Source: Hymenobacter glacialis (GTDB lineage: Bacteria > Bacteroidota > Bacteroidia > Cytophagales > Hymenobacteraceae). Taken from it: a stretch of DNA of 64,000 nt. The stretch is from the NCBI RefSeq assembly GCF_001816165.1, contig NZ_MDZC01000044.1, positions 21,435-85,434 on the forward strand, given 5' to 3'. The notes beneath the pieces were generated by a model, which saw only the letters and a program-made list of their open reading frames with translations, did no database searches and was not told the origin of the DNA. Positions 7,769 through 17,500 of this stretch are shown here, piece after piece. A program made the position numbers and the translations under genes. Each line of letters begins with the position of its first letter. The stretch's first letter is position 1.

Positions 7769-8260
7769 CTACGACTTCATGTTCACGAACTGCAGCGGCA
7801 GGCCGATATCGGACTGGCGCAGCACGGCAATGGCGGCCTGCAGGTCGTCGATTTTCTTGGCCGTTACGCGCACCTGGTCGTCCTGCATCTGGGCCTCCAC
7901 CTTCACCTTGGCGTCTTTGATGGCTTTGATGATTTTGCGGCCAAACTCCTTATCGACGCCGGCGCGCACCTTGATGGTTTTCTTAATCAGGTTGCCGCTG
8001 GCCTGCTCCTCGGCCGAGAAATCCAGGCTGGTGCCGTCGATGCCCTGCTTCACCACGCGGCCCAGCAGAATATCTTCCAGCGCCTTTACGCGCATGGAAT
8101 TTTCGGACGACAGCAAAATGGTGTTCTCCTTTTTGTTCAGCTCGATGCCGCCCTTGGTGTCGCGCAGGTCGTAGCGGGTTTGCAGTTCTTTCTGGGCTGT
8201 GTTCACCGCGTTTTCCAAGGTTTGCGGGTCTACTTTGCTCACGATGTCGAAGGATGCCAT
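7769..8260 (-). CDS. YajQ family nucleotide/RNA-binding protein
   Basis: A 163-residue cytosolic protein matching the whole length of the YajQ (DUF520) family. It begins MASFDIVSKVD and carries the family hallmarks VNTAQKELQTRYDLRDTKG near the N-terminus, the KVKVQAQ-like segment KVKVEAQMQDDQVRVT and a DIGLPLQFVN ending. Two ferredoxin-like halves are expected. Family members bind RNA or nucleotides, and some bind cyclic di-GMP; the ligand here is unknown. ATG 8260 gives the standard length. The frame continues upstream to 8398, but that part is low-complexity and overlaps the divergent gene. Confidence 0.93.
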   Translation of the reverse strand: MASFDIVSKVDPQTLENAVNTAQKELQTRYDLRDTKGGIELNKKENTILLSSENSMRVKALEDILLGRVVKQGIDGTSLDFSAEEQASGNLIKKTIKVRAGVDKEFGRKIIKAIKDAKVKVEAQMQDDQVRVTAKKIDDLQAAIAVLRQSDIGLPLQFVNMKS

Positions 8261-8353
8261 AGCGGGGTGGGGCGTAGTTTTAAAATGAGTAACCGGTCGA
8301 AGCCGGCGCGCAAAGGTAACGGCCCAGCTCCACCATGGTTGCGCGGCTGCACC

Positions 8354-8361
8354 TATACTTG
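8354..8361 (+). promoter_or_regulatory. -7 promoter element of the acetyltransferase gene
   Basis: TATACTTG (TAnnTTTG with one mismatch) ends 5 nt before the ATG at 8367. Confidence 0.5.
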
Positions 8362-8366
8362 CGCTT

Positions 8367-8825
8367 ATGTTCGCATTCCCCGTTCGCCCGCCCCGCACCT
8401 CCGCCGAGTGGGATGCCTATTACCAGTTGCGCTACACAGTGCTCCGCCAGCCCTGGCAACAGCCGCCCGGGTCCGAACGTGTGCCCGCCGACGACGAGCC
8501 CGGCACCATCCACGCACTGCTCCTGGCCGATGAAAACAGCACCGCGCCCGAGGCCCTGGCCGTGGGCATGCTGCAGCCCACCAGCGCACACCAGGGCCAG
8601 GTGCGTTTCATGGCGGTGGCGCCGCAAGCCGCTGGCACGGGCCTGGGCCGCCAGATTATGGACGCGTTGGAGACCCAAGCCCGGGCAGTGGGCCTAACTG
8701 AAATCGTGCTGCATTCCCGCGAAGTCGCGGTAGGCTTCTACGAACGGCTGGGGTACGAAGTGTTAGAACCCTCGCACACGCTCTTTGGCGTGATTCCGCA
8801 TTTTCTGATGCGCAAGCAACTCTAG
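8367..8825 (+). CDS. GNAT family N-acetyltransferase
   Basis: A 152-residue single-domain acetyltransferase. Motif A, which binds acetyl-CoA, is RFMAVAPQAAGTGLGRQIM near residues 79-97, with the GTGLG pyrophosphate loop. Motif B includes VGFYERLGYEV near residues 123-133. The N-terminus (SAEWDAYYQLRYTVLRQPW) is the alpha1/alpha2 substrate-side region also seen in ElaA-like members. The substrate cannot be told. It is a single gene between divergent yajQ and convergent DUF962. Confidence 0.88.
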   Translation: MFAFPVRPPRTSAEWDAYYQLRYTVLRQPWQQPPGSERVPADDEPGTIHALLLADENSTAPEALAVGMLQPTSAHQGQVRFMAVAPQAAGTGLGRQIMDALETQARAVGLTEIVLHSREVAVGFYERLGYEVLEPSHTLFGVIPHFLMRKQL

Positions 8826-8834
8826 CGGCTAGCG

Positions 8835-9140
8835 TTAAAACTTTTCCCGGCCACGCCATAGGTCGGCGTAGAGGCGGAAATCGCCCAGCAGCGAATACCA
8901 CGGGTGCTGGAACGTGGCGGGCCGGTTGTGCTCCACGAAGAAGTGGCCCACCCAGGCAAACCCGTAGGCTGCCACGATGCCCGCCGGCAGCCACCCCCAG
9001 CGCCCCGTGACGACGAGCATGACCAGGGAAAGCAAAAACAATGAGGTGCCCACAAAGTGCAGGATGCGTGTGCCGCGGCGGCTGTGCTCGCGCAGGTACC
9101 TTGGATAAAACTCGGCAAACGTGAGGGGCAGGGCTGTCAT
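8835..9140 (-). CDS. DUF962/Mpo1-like membrane protein
   Basis: A 101-residue protein with the family pattern FYPRYLREHSRRGTRILHFVGTS near the N-terminus and WVGHFFVEHNRPATF later. It has about two or three hydrophobic segments (27-42, 47-60). The conserved His residues in REHS, LHFVG and GHFFVEHN are those that bind iron in the yeast relative Mpo1, a dioxygenase that shortens 2-hydroxy fatty acids. That reaction is only a family-level inference here. ATG 9140 gives a full-length domain. It converges on the acetyltransferase gene with a 9-bp gap. Confidence 0.8.
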   Translation of the reverse strand: MTALPLTFAEFYPRYLREHSRRGTRILHFVGTSLFLLSLVMLVVTGRWGWLPAGIVAAYGFAWVGHFFVEHNRPATFQHPWYSLLGDFRLYADLWRGREKF

Positions 9141-9262
9141 GACAGGGTTAAAATGGTGTGAGGGCAAAGCACGGCGCGCCGCCGCGCATCCAAGTTCGGA
9201 CTTTGGCACCGACTTTTGGCAAACCAGCCGCCCCAAACCGCTTCATTGGAAATTTCGCACTC

Positions 9263-9751
9263 GTGTCTGACTCTTCAACTCCCGCCCGCCCGCTCCCCCA
9301 ACTCGCCGCCATGGTAGCGGCCTACAACCAGATAAACCATTACGGCCGCGCCAACGGCATGACCCTGAGCGTGCCCGTACCCGGCCAGGCAGAGTACCGC
9401 ATGACCATCTGCGACGAACACCTTTCTTCCCCCAACACCTGCCACGGCGGCGTACTGGCAGGCCTGATGGATGCGGCGCTGGGGGCGGCGGCTCTCACGC
9501 TGGCTTTTGCACACCAGGAGTTTGTGTCAACGGTGGAGTTCAAGATGAATTTCCTGCACGCGGCGCATCTCCACGACAATCTGGTGGCCAGAGGCGTGGT
9601 AGACCACATCGGCAACAAGCTCATGGTGAGCAGCTGCGTGATTTACCGCGTGGCCGAGGGCAAGGAAGACGTGGCCGTGGCCCGCGGCCTGGGCACCTTC
9701 AACCGCTACCCGGCCTCCAAACGGGACTTTGCCCAGCTGGTTATGGCTTAG
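9263..9751 (+). CDS. PaaI-type hotdog-fold thioesterase
   Basis: A 162-residue hotdog protein. The active-site strand-helix is NTCHGGVLAGLMDAALGAAA, where HGG and the Asp match the PaaI/YbgC-like HGGxxxxxxD pattern. It also contains TVEFKMNFLHAA, the typical second strand. It would hydrolyse acyl-CoA thioesters; the substrate is unknown. I chose the GTG at 9263, 5 nt after an AAATTTCG -7-like element. The frame is open from ATG 9158, but the extra 35 residues look like untranslated leader. Confidence 0.85.
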   Translation: MSDSSTPARPLPQLAAMVAAYNQINHYGRANGMTLSVPVPGQAEYRMTICDEHLSSPNTCHGGVLAGLMDAALGAAALTLAFAHQEFVSTVEFKMNFLHAAHLHDNLVARGVVDHIGNKLMVSSCVIYRVAEGKEDVAVARGLGTFNRYPASKRDFAQLVMA

Positions 9752-9993
9752 CCACTGTGGGCGGCTGGTGAAGAGAGCACGCTTCACCAGCCACCTGGGC
9801 TGCCTTTGGGCCCCGCTTTGCGGGTCGATTCAGAACCAGAAACTGCCGTAGGCGCAGGCTGCGCAAGGCTACCAAGGGATGCCCATAAAGTTGTGTGGCC
9901 GCACCTGCCGAAATTGCGGACAGAACCGGTATCTTCAGAGGCCGAACGGTTTACCGCCAGGCTGCTCCACCATTTTTTCTCATTTCCGGCATT

Positions 9994-12081
9994 ATGAAAT
10001 ACCCCTTACTCAGGTGGCAGCTCGCCACGCGTTCCGTTTTCCTATGGCTGGTCTTGTTGCTGCCCGCGACCGAACTGTACGCTCAGAACCACCCGTTTGG
10101 TCTCGCCGATTTGGGCAAACTCACCGGCTTGTCAGACCCGCAGTTCGCGCCCGACGGCAAAACCATCGCGCTGGTAAAGTCGACCCCCGACTACGATGAA
10201 AACCGCTTTTTCACCAGTCTGGTGCTGGTAACGGTGGCCAACGGGCAGCAACGTGTGCTGGCCGAGCGGCGCATCAGCCTGAGCCAGCCCCGCTGGTCGC
10301 CCAACGGCCAGCAGCTGGCGTACCTGGCCCGCACCGGCGCCGGCAAAGACGCCAGTGCGCAGCTGTTCGTGCAAGCCTTGGCAGGCGGCGAGCCGCGCCA
10401 GCTGACCACCGCTCGCAAGGGCGTGCAGCACTACGCCTGGCGCCCCGATGGCAGCGCGCTGGCCTTCGTGACCGCCGACGAGCCCGCCAACCTGGCCGGA
10501 CCGCCCGAGAAAGGCTACGATGCTTTTGAGGTGGGCAACAACGACCTGTTTCTGACCACGGCGCCCACCCCCTCGCACATCTGGCTGGTGCCCGCCGGCG
10601 GCGGCGATGCCCGGCGGCTGACCGCTGGCGCGTGGAGCCTGCCTGTCACCATCCCGCCGGGGGCGCCGTCGTCGCCCTTGTCCTGGCGGCCCGACGGGCA
10701 GCAGTTGGCTTTTGTGCGGGTGCCCACGCCCTATTCCGGCGACGGCCGCGAGCGGTCCGTCCAGCTGTTGAACGTGGCCGATGGCAGCATCAAGCCCCTC
10801 ACCGGGCGCACGGCCATGGAAGGCTACCCTGCCTTTTCACCCGATGGAACCCAAGTGGCATACTGGTACCCGCAAAATGGCACCACCGTCAACATCAACG
10901 AAGTGTGGGTGGCACCGGCCGCGGGCGGCGAGGGCCGCAACCTCACGCCGGCGCTGGACCGCGACGTGTTCCGGGCCATCTGGATGCCCGACGGAAAATC
11001 GCTGCTGCTGGGCGCGCTCGACGGCGACCGCACCTCCTTGTGGCTGCAGCCGCTGAAGGGCGGCAAGGCCCGTAAGCTGGCGTTGGGCGCAGCCAGCCCG
11101 GCGTGGTCGTTTTGGGTAGACGCCGGCGTGAGCCGGCAGGGCGCCATTGCTTTCGTCGGTTCCGACCCCGGCCGCCCGGCCGAGCTGTACTACCTGGCCT
11201 CGGCCACCGCCGCGCCCAAGCGCCTCACCGACTTTAACCACGACGTGCAGGCGCTGCAGCTGGGCAAAGCCGAAACCCTCTCCTGGCAGTCGGATGGCAT
11301 GCGCAACGACGGCCAGCTTACCTACCCCGCCAACTACGTGCCTGGCAAACTCTACCCGTTGGTGCTCGTCATTCACGGCGGCCCCACAGCGGCTTCGGTG
11401 GCCACTTTTTCTTCGTTGGCACAGCTGTTTGCGGGCCGGGGCTACTTCGTGTTCGAGCCTAACTACCGGGGCAGCGACAACTTGGGCAACGCCTACAAGT
11501 CGGCCATTTTCAAAGACGCCGGGGCCGGACCGGGTCGCGACGTGATGGCAGGCCTGGCCCAAATCAAGCGCAGCGGCCTGATTGACAGCACCCGCATCGG
11601 GGTGAGCGGCTGGAGCTACGGCGGGTACATGACTACTTGGCTCATTGGCCACTACCCGCAGAGCTGGAAGGCGGCCGTGGCCGGTGCCGCCGTCACGGAC
11701 TGGTTCGACCAGTACAACTTCGGAGACGCCAACGTGCAGCGGGGCGTATCGATGGGCGGGTCGCCGTGGCTGGGGGCCGAGCAGGCCCAGTCGTACCGCG
11801 ACCAGTCGCCCATCAGCGCCGCCGGCCAGATTCGGACGCCCACCCTCATTCTGGCCAATACAGGCGACCCGCGCGTGCCCATCACCCAGTCCTACAAGCT
11901 GTACCATGCGCTGAAGGACAACGGGGTGACCACTAGGTTTATCGCCTGGCCCGTGCCTGCCCACAATGCCAGCGACCCGGTGCGGCAGCGCGAGCGCAAC
12001 CGCTACTGGCTGGAATGGATGGACCAGTACCTGCAGCCCACCGGCCAGGCGCCCGCCACCCCGCGCTCCGGCAGCAACTGA
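9994..12081 (+). CDS. Secreted S9 family serine peptidase (dipeptidyl/acylaminoacyl peptidase type)
   Basis: A 695-residue protein starting with a signal peptide (MKYPLLRWQ, a hydrophobic core, then AQN). Residues about 35-420 are TolB/PD40-like propeller repeats (FAPDGKTIALV, WSPNGQQLAYL, FSPDGTQVAYW). The alpha/beta hydrolase domain follows, with nucleophile Ser541 in GWSYGGYM, Asp625 in NTGDPRVP and His657 in PVPAHNASD. The family releases dipeptides or acyl amino acids from oligopeptides. Location should be periplasmic or outer-membrane associated. ATG 9994 is preferred because it puts the signal peptide at the N-terminus; the frame is open from 9895. Confidence 0.93.
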   Translation: MKYPLLRWQLATRSVFLWLVLLLPATELYAQNHPFGLADLGKLTGLSDPQFAPDGKTIALVKSTPDYDENRFFTSLVLVTVANGQQRVLAERRISLSQPRWSPNGQQLAYLARTGAGKDASAQLFVQALAGGEPRQLTTARKGVQHYAWRPDGSALAFVTADEPANLAGPPEKGYDAFEVGNNDLFLTTAPTPSHIWLVPAGGGDARRLTAGAWSLPVTIPPGAPSSPLSWRPDGQQLAFVRVPTPYSGDGRERSVQLLNVADGSIKPLTGRTAMEGYPAFSPDGTQVAYWYPQNGTTVNINEVWVAPAAGGEGRNLTPALDRDVFRAIWMPDGKSLLLGALDGDRTSLWLQPLKGGKARKLALGAASPAWSFWVDAGVSRQGAIAFVGSDPGRPAELYYLASATAAPKRLTDFNHDVQALQLGKAETLSWQSDGMRNDGQLTYPANYVPGKLYPLVLVIHGGPTAASVATFSSLAQLFAGRGYFVFEPNYRGSDNLGNAYKSAIFKDAGAGPGRDVMAGLAQIKRSGLIDSTRIGVSGWSYGGYMTTWLIGHYPQSWKAAVAGAAVTDWFDQYNFGDANVQRGVSMGGSPWLGAEQAQSYRDQSPISAAGQIRTPTLILANTGDPRVPITQSYKLYHALKDNGVTTRFIAWPVPAHNASDPVRQRERNRYWLEWMDQYLQPTGQAPATPRSGSN

Positions 12082-12101
12082 GCTGGCCTCGCGCCGCCAC
12101 T

Positions 12102-12161
12102 AAGCGCCCCAACGCAAAAGCTGCTACCGTCTGGTAGCAGGGCTTTTGCGTTGGGGCGCTT
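12102..12161. terminator. Bidirectional terminator-like 20-bp inverted repeat
   Basis: Perfect 20-bp arms (12102-12121 and 12142-12161) containing GCGCCCCAACGCAAAAGC and its complement. An inner hairpin TGCTACC/GGTAGCA sits in the loop. It lies between the convergent S9 peptidase and NYN genes, so it can stop transcription from both sides, although T-runs are weak. Confidence 0.75.
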
Positions 12162-12172
12162 GGCCCGTAAGG

Positions 12173-13183
12173 CTACAGCTCGGCCGTGGCAGCGTGGGCA
12201 ATTACGGGTTCGTACTCGTCCTCCATGTCGTTGAGCTGGGGGGCGGTCACCTTGCGCACGTTGCGGGCGCAGTCTTCGTCGCGGTGGTTGCGGCCCACCG
12301 TGAACTCTACCCAGTCGCCTTCGCGCAGGTCGTTGAAGTCGCCTTCGGTCAGGTCGGCGTAGCTAAAGAACAGGTTGTTGGGGGGCATCACCACAAAGCC
12401 GAAACCGTTTTTCAGGTTCTTGATGGTGCTCATGCCCAGCGTGCCCACGGGGCCGGCAGCTGTGGGGCCGGTGGGGCGCACCAGCTTGGGCGCCGAGGCC
12501 GTGCTGGGCGCAAATGCAGCGGGCTCCGACTGGTTCACGAACAGGGCTTCCACTACTTCGTCCTGGGCCTGCAAGCCGCGGTCGATAACGTCGTGCATGG
12601 CCACTGGGTAGGTTACCTGCTCCAGCAACTGCTGCGAAGCGCGCGTAACGCGGGTTTCTCCCTTGAAATCTTCGTACTTAAAATCCCAGTTGAGCAGCAT
12701 CACGCGGGTGCCCACGGTGTTGAGCTTGCGGATGAGGGGCACGTAGTCCGAGTCGCCGGCGATGAGCACCACCACGTCGAGGGTTTTGTGCAGGGCAAGC
12801 TCCAGGGCTTCGAGGCTAAGCCACACGTCGATGCCTTTTTCCTGCAGGCGGCCGTCGCGGGTTTTCAGGGCCATGTAGTGCGTCTGCACGCCCAGGTTCA
12901 TCAGAATGTCGTCGAGCAGGCGGTCATGGAACAGCCGGTCTTTGTCGCGGGCCTCGGTAGCGGACAGGCGACCCCGGAAAAAGTGAGCATCGGTAATTTG
13001 CGCCAGGCGCACATCTACATCTTCTTCCTCAGCCACTTGGTGGCGAATATATTCGTGCAAGCCCTCCAGGCTGATGCGGGCCTTGCGTTCGTGCTGGAAA
13101 TAATAATAATCGCTGATTTTTAAAAAATAGTTGCCGTCATAGAAGACACCAACCCGAATTAAAGGGCTGTTCATCTGATTCAT
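12173..13183 (-). CDS. NYN (LabA/DUF88) PIN-like nuclease fused to a cold-shock domain
   Basis: A 336-residue cytosolic protein. Residues 9-190 form a NYN domain: VGVFYDGNYF with Asp16, KGIDVWLSLEALELAL near 117-132, and IAGDSDYVPLIRKL near 142-155. These Asp residues would form the metal-dependent RNase centre. A linker rich in Pro/Ala follows (215-250). Residues about 250-315 form a cold-shock-like OB fold: GTLGMSTIKNLKNGFGFVV, LFFSYADL and GDWVEFTVGRN, with aromatic RNP-like motifs. The combination suggests an RNase guided by an attached single-strand RNA-binding module. No partner gene is adjacent. Confidence 0.85.
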   Translation of the reverse strand: MNQMNSPLIRVGVFYDGNYFLKISDYYYFQHERKARISLEGLHEYIRHQVAEEEDVDVRLAQITDAHFFRGRLSATEARDKDRLFHDRLLDDILMNLGVQTHYMALKTRDGRLQEKGIDVWLSLEALELALHKTLDVVVLIAGDSDYVPLIRKLNTVGTRVMLLNWDFKYEDFKGETRVTRASQQLLEQVTYPVAMHDVIDRGLQAQDEVVEALFVNQSEPAAFAPSTASAPKLVRPTGPTAAGPVGTLGMSTIKNLKNGFGFVVMPPNNLFFSYADLTEGDFNDLREGDWVEFTVGRNHRDEDCARNVRKVTAPQLNDMEDEYEPVIAHAATAEL

Positions 13184-13572
13184 GGTAAAGCTCTAATTTA
13201 AGTTAAAAAGTATTTTTAAGGTGAGGTAGAAAGGTTGAATAATGTGGAATCGTGACCAGACCAGTGCGCAGCCGCACCTACGATGTCTCCATTAAAACCG
13301 AAATATGTTTATTTTCGATAGTAACGCAGCCGTTGTAACGTAGTAGCCCCCGAATGGAAGAAGAGGTAATTGCTTAGTTTATGTAGAACGCCGAATGGCT
13401 GGGCCGATTGAAGATGCTGGATAGTGACACAAATCAATACGAACACAGCCATGCATAAAATGGCATATCTGCTGCGAAGCTAACATTATTGCCTGACTTT
13501 TGCAACAGTATAAGCACGTACGGCAGCGGCACCGCACCGGCACGCAGGCCACACATATCGCGCAGCCTGCGA
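13184..13572. other. Intergenic region without a recognisable gene
   Basis: About 390 bp, more AT-rich than its surroundings near 13190-13230 and 13290-13350. It probably holds the promoter of the NYN gene (minus-strand TACTTTTT around 13214-13207). No repeat, RNA gene or conserved ORF is seen. Confidence 0.6.
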
Positions 13573-14313
13573 TTAAAAGCCCATTTGCCCGATTACCAGG
13601 CCCAGCACCAGCAGCCCATAGCCCGTACAAATACCTACTTCCAGCATGTTGCCGGTGGCAGACCCTGTGCTGATGAGAGGTATTTTAAAGGAATAATCCC
13701 ATAGAGGCAAAAACCACCTAACCCCGGCTTTGGTCAGGCTATCGGCCACGAGATGAGAAGCGTAGCCGCCGCCCGCGTACAGGGCCACGCCGTGCCAGCC
13801 GAGGTGCTGGTTGGCCAGGTGGCCGATGTAGGTCCAGAGGGAGGTGGCCCAGATGGTGTGCGTCCAGGAACGGTGCGACGTGAAGGGCGCCAGCGCTACA
13901 AACGTTCCCAGCAGACTAAGCCACAATTGTTCGGTGTAAAGACCGGCCACCACTGTGCCCAGCCCGGTGAAGAGCAGCGCCAGTCGCCGAGCCGAACCGC
14001 CCTGCATGCCCACCCCAATGAGCCCGAAGGCCAGCGCCGCCGTGTAGTAGAGCCGCTGCTCGGAACCCGCCGTGAGTTGAAAGTAGGCATAGGCCCCCAG
14101 GGCCAGCGCGCCGGCGGCAAAAGCCCAGCGCACGTAGTTTTGGGTGAACCCCAGGCGCTTGCTCAGGCGGCTATCGGGGTGGTCGAGGTCAGGGGCGAGA
14201 CTGGAAAAGCCGGCCAGGGCAATGCCAGCCACCGAAAATGGGATACCGGGCACCAGGCCCGCAACGGCCACGCCGGTAATGAGGCCGATGGCCAGGTGAG
14301 AAGAGCCGCGCAT
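13573..14313 (-). CDS. YdjM-like membrane-bound metal-dependent hydrolase (DUF457)
   Basis: A 246-residue polytopic membrane protein. Conserved family signatures are visible: MRGSSHLAIGLITG at the start, the SLAPDLDHPDS acidic/His metal-site motif near residues 36-46, SHRSWTHTIWA near 140-150 and YASHLVADSLTKAGVRWF near 180-197. The His/Asp clusters suggest a membrane-embedded metal hydrolase; the substrate is unknown. The E. coli relative ydjM is in the LexA/SOS regulon. ATG 14313 was chosen because the motif-bearing MRGSSH start is conserved. A GCGCGTTC palindrome lies 10 nt upstream, as at mutS. Confidence 0.85.
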   Translation of the reverse strand: MRGSSHLAIGLITGVAVAGLVPGIPFSVAGIALAGFSSLAPDLDHPDSRLSKRLGFTQNYVRWAFAAGALALGAYAYFQLTAGSEQRLYYTAALAFGLIGVGMQGGSARRLALLFTGLGTVVAGLYTEQLWLSLLGTFVALAPFTSHRSWTHTIWATSLWTYIGHLANQHLGWHGVALYAGGGYASHLVADSLTKAGVRWFLPLWDYSFKIPLISTGSATGNMLEVGICTGYGLLVLGLVIGQMGF

Positions 14314-14323
14314 GAATGAGTAG

Positions 14324-14343
14324 GAACGCGCCTGGGCGCGTTC
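14324..14343. repeat. GCGCGTTC palindrome, copy 3 (ydjM-like upstream)
   Basis: Perfect GAACGCGCC-nn-GGCGCGTTC palindrome. Read toward the ydjM-like gene it continues CTACTCATTC and the ATG at 14313. The AACGCC before it (14344-14349 on the minus strand) is shared with copy 2. Confidence 0.8.
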
Positions 14344-14448
14344 GGCGTTGTAGCCGTGGGGATGGTGTGACGAAAACGTGTGCAAGTTGCGGCCAGCCGG
14401 ACGTAATTCCACGGCGGAGCGCATCTGATGCAGCGATTGAGGGCACCA

Positions 14449-14463
14449 AGGCGCGTTCCTACC
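14449..14463 (+). repeat. GCGCGTTC half-element (mfd upstream)
   Basis: AAGGCGCGTTCCTACC is the right half of the palindrome in the same orientation relative to the gene as the other copies; the left half is absent. It is followed by TACCTTCG (14480-14487), a likely -7 element about 85 nt before the mfd start. Confidence 0.6.
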
Positions 14464-14570
14464 CTGCTTTCGGAAACCTTACCTTCGGCTACGCTGTATC
14501 CTAAGCCGCTGCCCGACCGGAATCACTCCGGCCGGGCTAATTCATTTGTCGTTCGCAAGCCTTTTCACCT

Positions 14571-17500
14571 GTGCAAGTAGCTGATTTTCTTCGCCTATAC
14601 CGCCTTTCACCCGAGCTGCAAACCCTGGCTTCGCGCCTGCGCGCGGCTGCCAAGCCCGAGCCCGGAGGCGTGCGCCTGCACCTGCGCGGCCTGGTGGGCA
14701 GCCAGGATGCCGTGGTGGCGGCGGCCGTGGCCCATGCGCAGCATCCGCACGTGTTCATCTTGCACGACAAGGACGAGGCGGCGTACTTCCTGTCGGACCT
14801 GCAGCACTTACTACCCGAGGGGCCCGAGGCGCTGCTGTTCCCGAGTTCCTACAAGCGGCCCTACCAGTTTGATGAAACTGAGAACGCCAATGTGCTGATG
14901 CGCGCCGAGGCCCTGAACCGGCTGAACACCACGCGGGCCGCTACGACGGGCAACAGCGTGTTCATCGTGACGTACCCGGAGGCGCTGACGGAGAAGGTGA
15001 TTAACCGGCAGAGCCTGGTGAAGAACACGTTTAACGCCAAGGTGGGCGACAAGCTGGACGTGAATTTCCTGGGCGAGCTGCTGGGCGAATACGACTTCGA
15101 GAAGACGGATTTTGTGTACGAGGCGGGGCAGTACGCGGTGCGCGGCGGCATCGTGGACGTGTTTAGCTACGCCAACGAGCTGCCGTTCCGGCTGGAGCTG
15201 TTCGGGGATGAGATTGAGAGCATCCGGACGTTCAATCCGGAGACGCAGTTGTCGGTGGAGAGCCGGCCGAGCATCAGCATTATCCCGAACGTGCAAACCA
15301 AAATGCTGACCGAGACGCGGGAGGCCTTTTTCGAGTTTTTGCCCCGCACGGCTTGTATTTGGGCTAAGGACGTGCGGCAGACGCTGGATGTGGTGAGCGA
15401 ATTGTACGAGAAAGCCGAGGCCAACTTCCAGCAGATGCTGGGCGAGGCGGGCGGCATGCAAATCGTGAGTAAGCCCGGCGACCTGTTTGAGTCGGGCAAG
15501 AGCTTTAAGAAGCTGCTGGAGGAGTTTGCGGTGGTGGAATTCGGCAAGCGCTTCCACTTCAAAAACGCTGAGACTTTTCAGTTTGCGGCCAAGCCGCAGC
15601 CGAGCTTCAACAAGGAGTTTGAGCGCATGGTGAAGAACCTGCAGGAGAACCAGCACCGCAATTTCACCACCATCATCACGGCCGATACGGTGCGGCAGGC
15701 CGACCGGCTACGCACGATATTCGACGAGCTGGACAACAACGTGAAGTTCCAGCATTTGCTGCTGGCCTTGCGCGAGGGGTTTGTGGATGAGCAGTTGGAG
15801 CTGGCCGTGTATACCGACCACCAACTGTTTGAGCGCTACTACCGGGCGCAGGAAACCAAGAAATTCTCGAAGAAAAAGGCTCTCACCCTGCGCGAGCTGA
15901 AAACGCTGCAGCCCGGCGACTACGTGACGCACCAAGACTACGGCATTGCCCGGTTTGCGGGCCTGACGCAGGTGGATATCAACGGGCAAATTCAGGAGGC
16001 TATTCGGCTCGTTTATCGCGACGACGACTTGCTGACGGTGAGCATTCACTCGCTGCACAAGATTGCCAAGTACAGCGGCGCCGAGGGCTCGCCGCCCACC
16101 ATGAGCAAGCTGGGTTCGCCGGAATGGGAAAACAAGAAAAAGGCGGTAAAGAATAAGGTAAAGGACATTGCGGCCGACCTTATTCGGCTGTACGCCAAGC
16201 GCAAGACGGCACCGGGCTTTGCGTTTTCGCCCGATGGCTTTATGCAGGCCGAGCTGGAATCGAGCTTTATTTACGAGGACACGCCCGACCAGGCCAAGGC
16301 CACCGAGGACGTGAAGCACGACATGCAGCAGCCCCACCCGATGGACCGCCTGATTTGCGGCGACGTGGGCTTTGGCAAGACCGAGATTGCCATTCGGGCG
16401 GCTTTTAAGGCCGTGGCCGATGGCAAGCAGGCGGCCGTGCTGGTGCCCACCACCATCCTGGCCATGCAGCACTACAAGACGTTCCGGGACCGGCTGGCCA
16501 CGCTGCCGGTGACGGTGGAGTACGTGAACCGCTTCAAGTCGACGAAGCAGATAAAGGAGACACTGGCGCGCGTGGCGGAGGGCAAAACCGACATTCTCAT
16601 TGGCACGCACCGGCTGACCAACAAGGATATCAAGTTCAAGGATTTGGGCATCCTCATTATTGACGAGGAGCAGAAATTCGGCGTCAAGACCAAGGACAAG
16701 CTCAAGGAGCTGAAGGTGAACGTGGACACGCTCACGCTATCGGCCACGCCCATTCCGCGCACGCTGCACTTCTCGCTGATGGGTGCCCGCGACCTGAGCG
16801 TGATTGCCACGCCGCCGCCCAACCGGCAGCCGGTGAGCACGGAACTGCACGTGTATGACGAGATTTTGATTCGCGACGCGGTGGCGCGGGAGTTGAAGCG
16901 CGGCGGGCAGGTGTTTTTTGTGCACAACCGCGTGAAGGACATTGAGGAGATGGCCGCGACCATTCTGCGGCTGGTGCCCGATGCCAAAATCACCTTTGCC
17001 CACGGGCAGATGGACGGCGAGATGCTGGAAAAGCGCATGATGAAGTTCGTGGAAGGCGAGTACGACGTGCTGGTTTCGACCAACATCATCGAAAGCGGTC
17101 TGGACATTCCCAACGCCAACACCATCATCATCAACCGCGCCCACCTGGCCGGCCTGAGCGACCTGCACCAGATGCGCGGCCGCGTGGGCCGTTCCAACCG
17201 CAAGGCCTACTGCTACCTGCTCACGCCGCCGGTGGCCCAGCTGCCGGCCGATGCCCGCAAGCGCCTGAGCACGCTGGAGGAGTTTTCGGACCTGGGCGCG
17301 GGCTTCAATGTGGCCATGCGCGACCTGGACATTCGCGGGGCGGGCAATTTGCTGGGCGGCGAACAGTCGGGCTTTATCAACGACCTGGGCTACGAAACCT
17401 ACCACCAGATTCTGGACGAGGCCGTGACGGAGCTAAAGGAAACCGAGTTCCGCGACCTGTTTTTGGGCGACTCCAACCAGCGCCTGCAGCTGGCCGCCGG

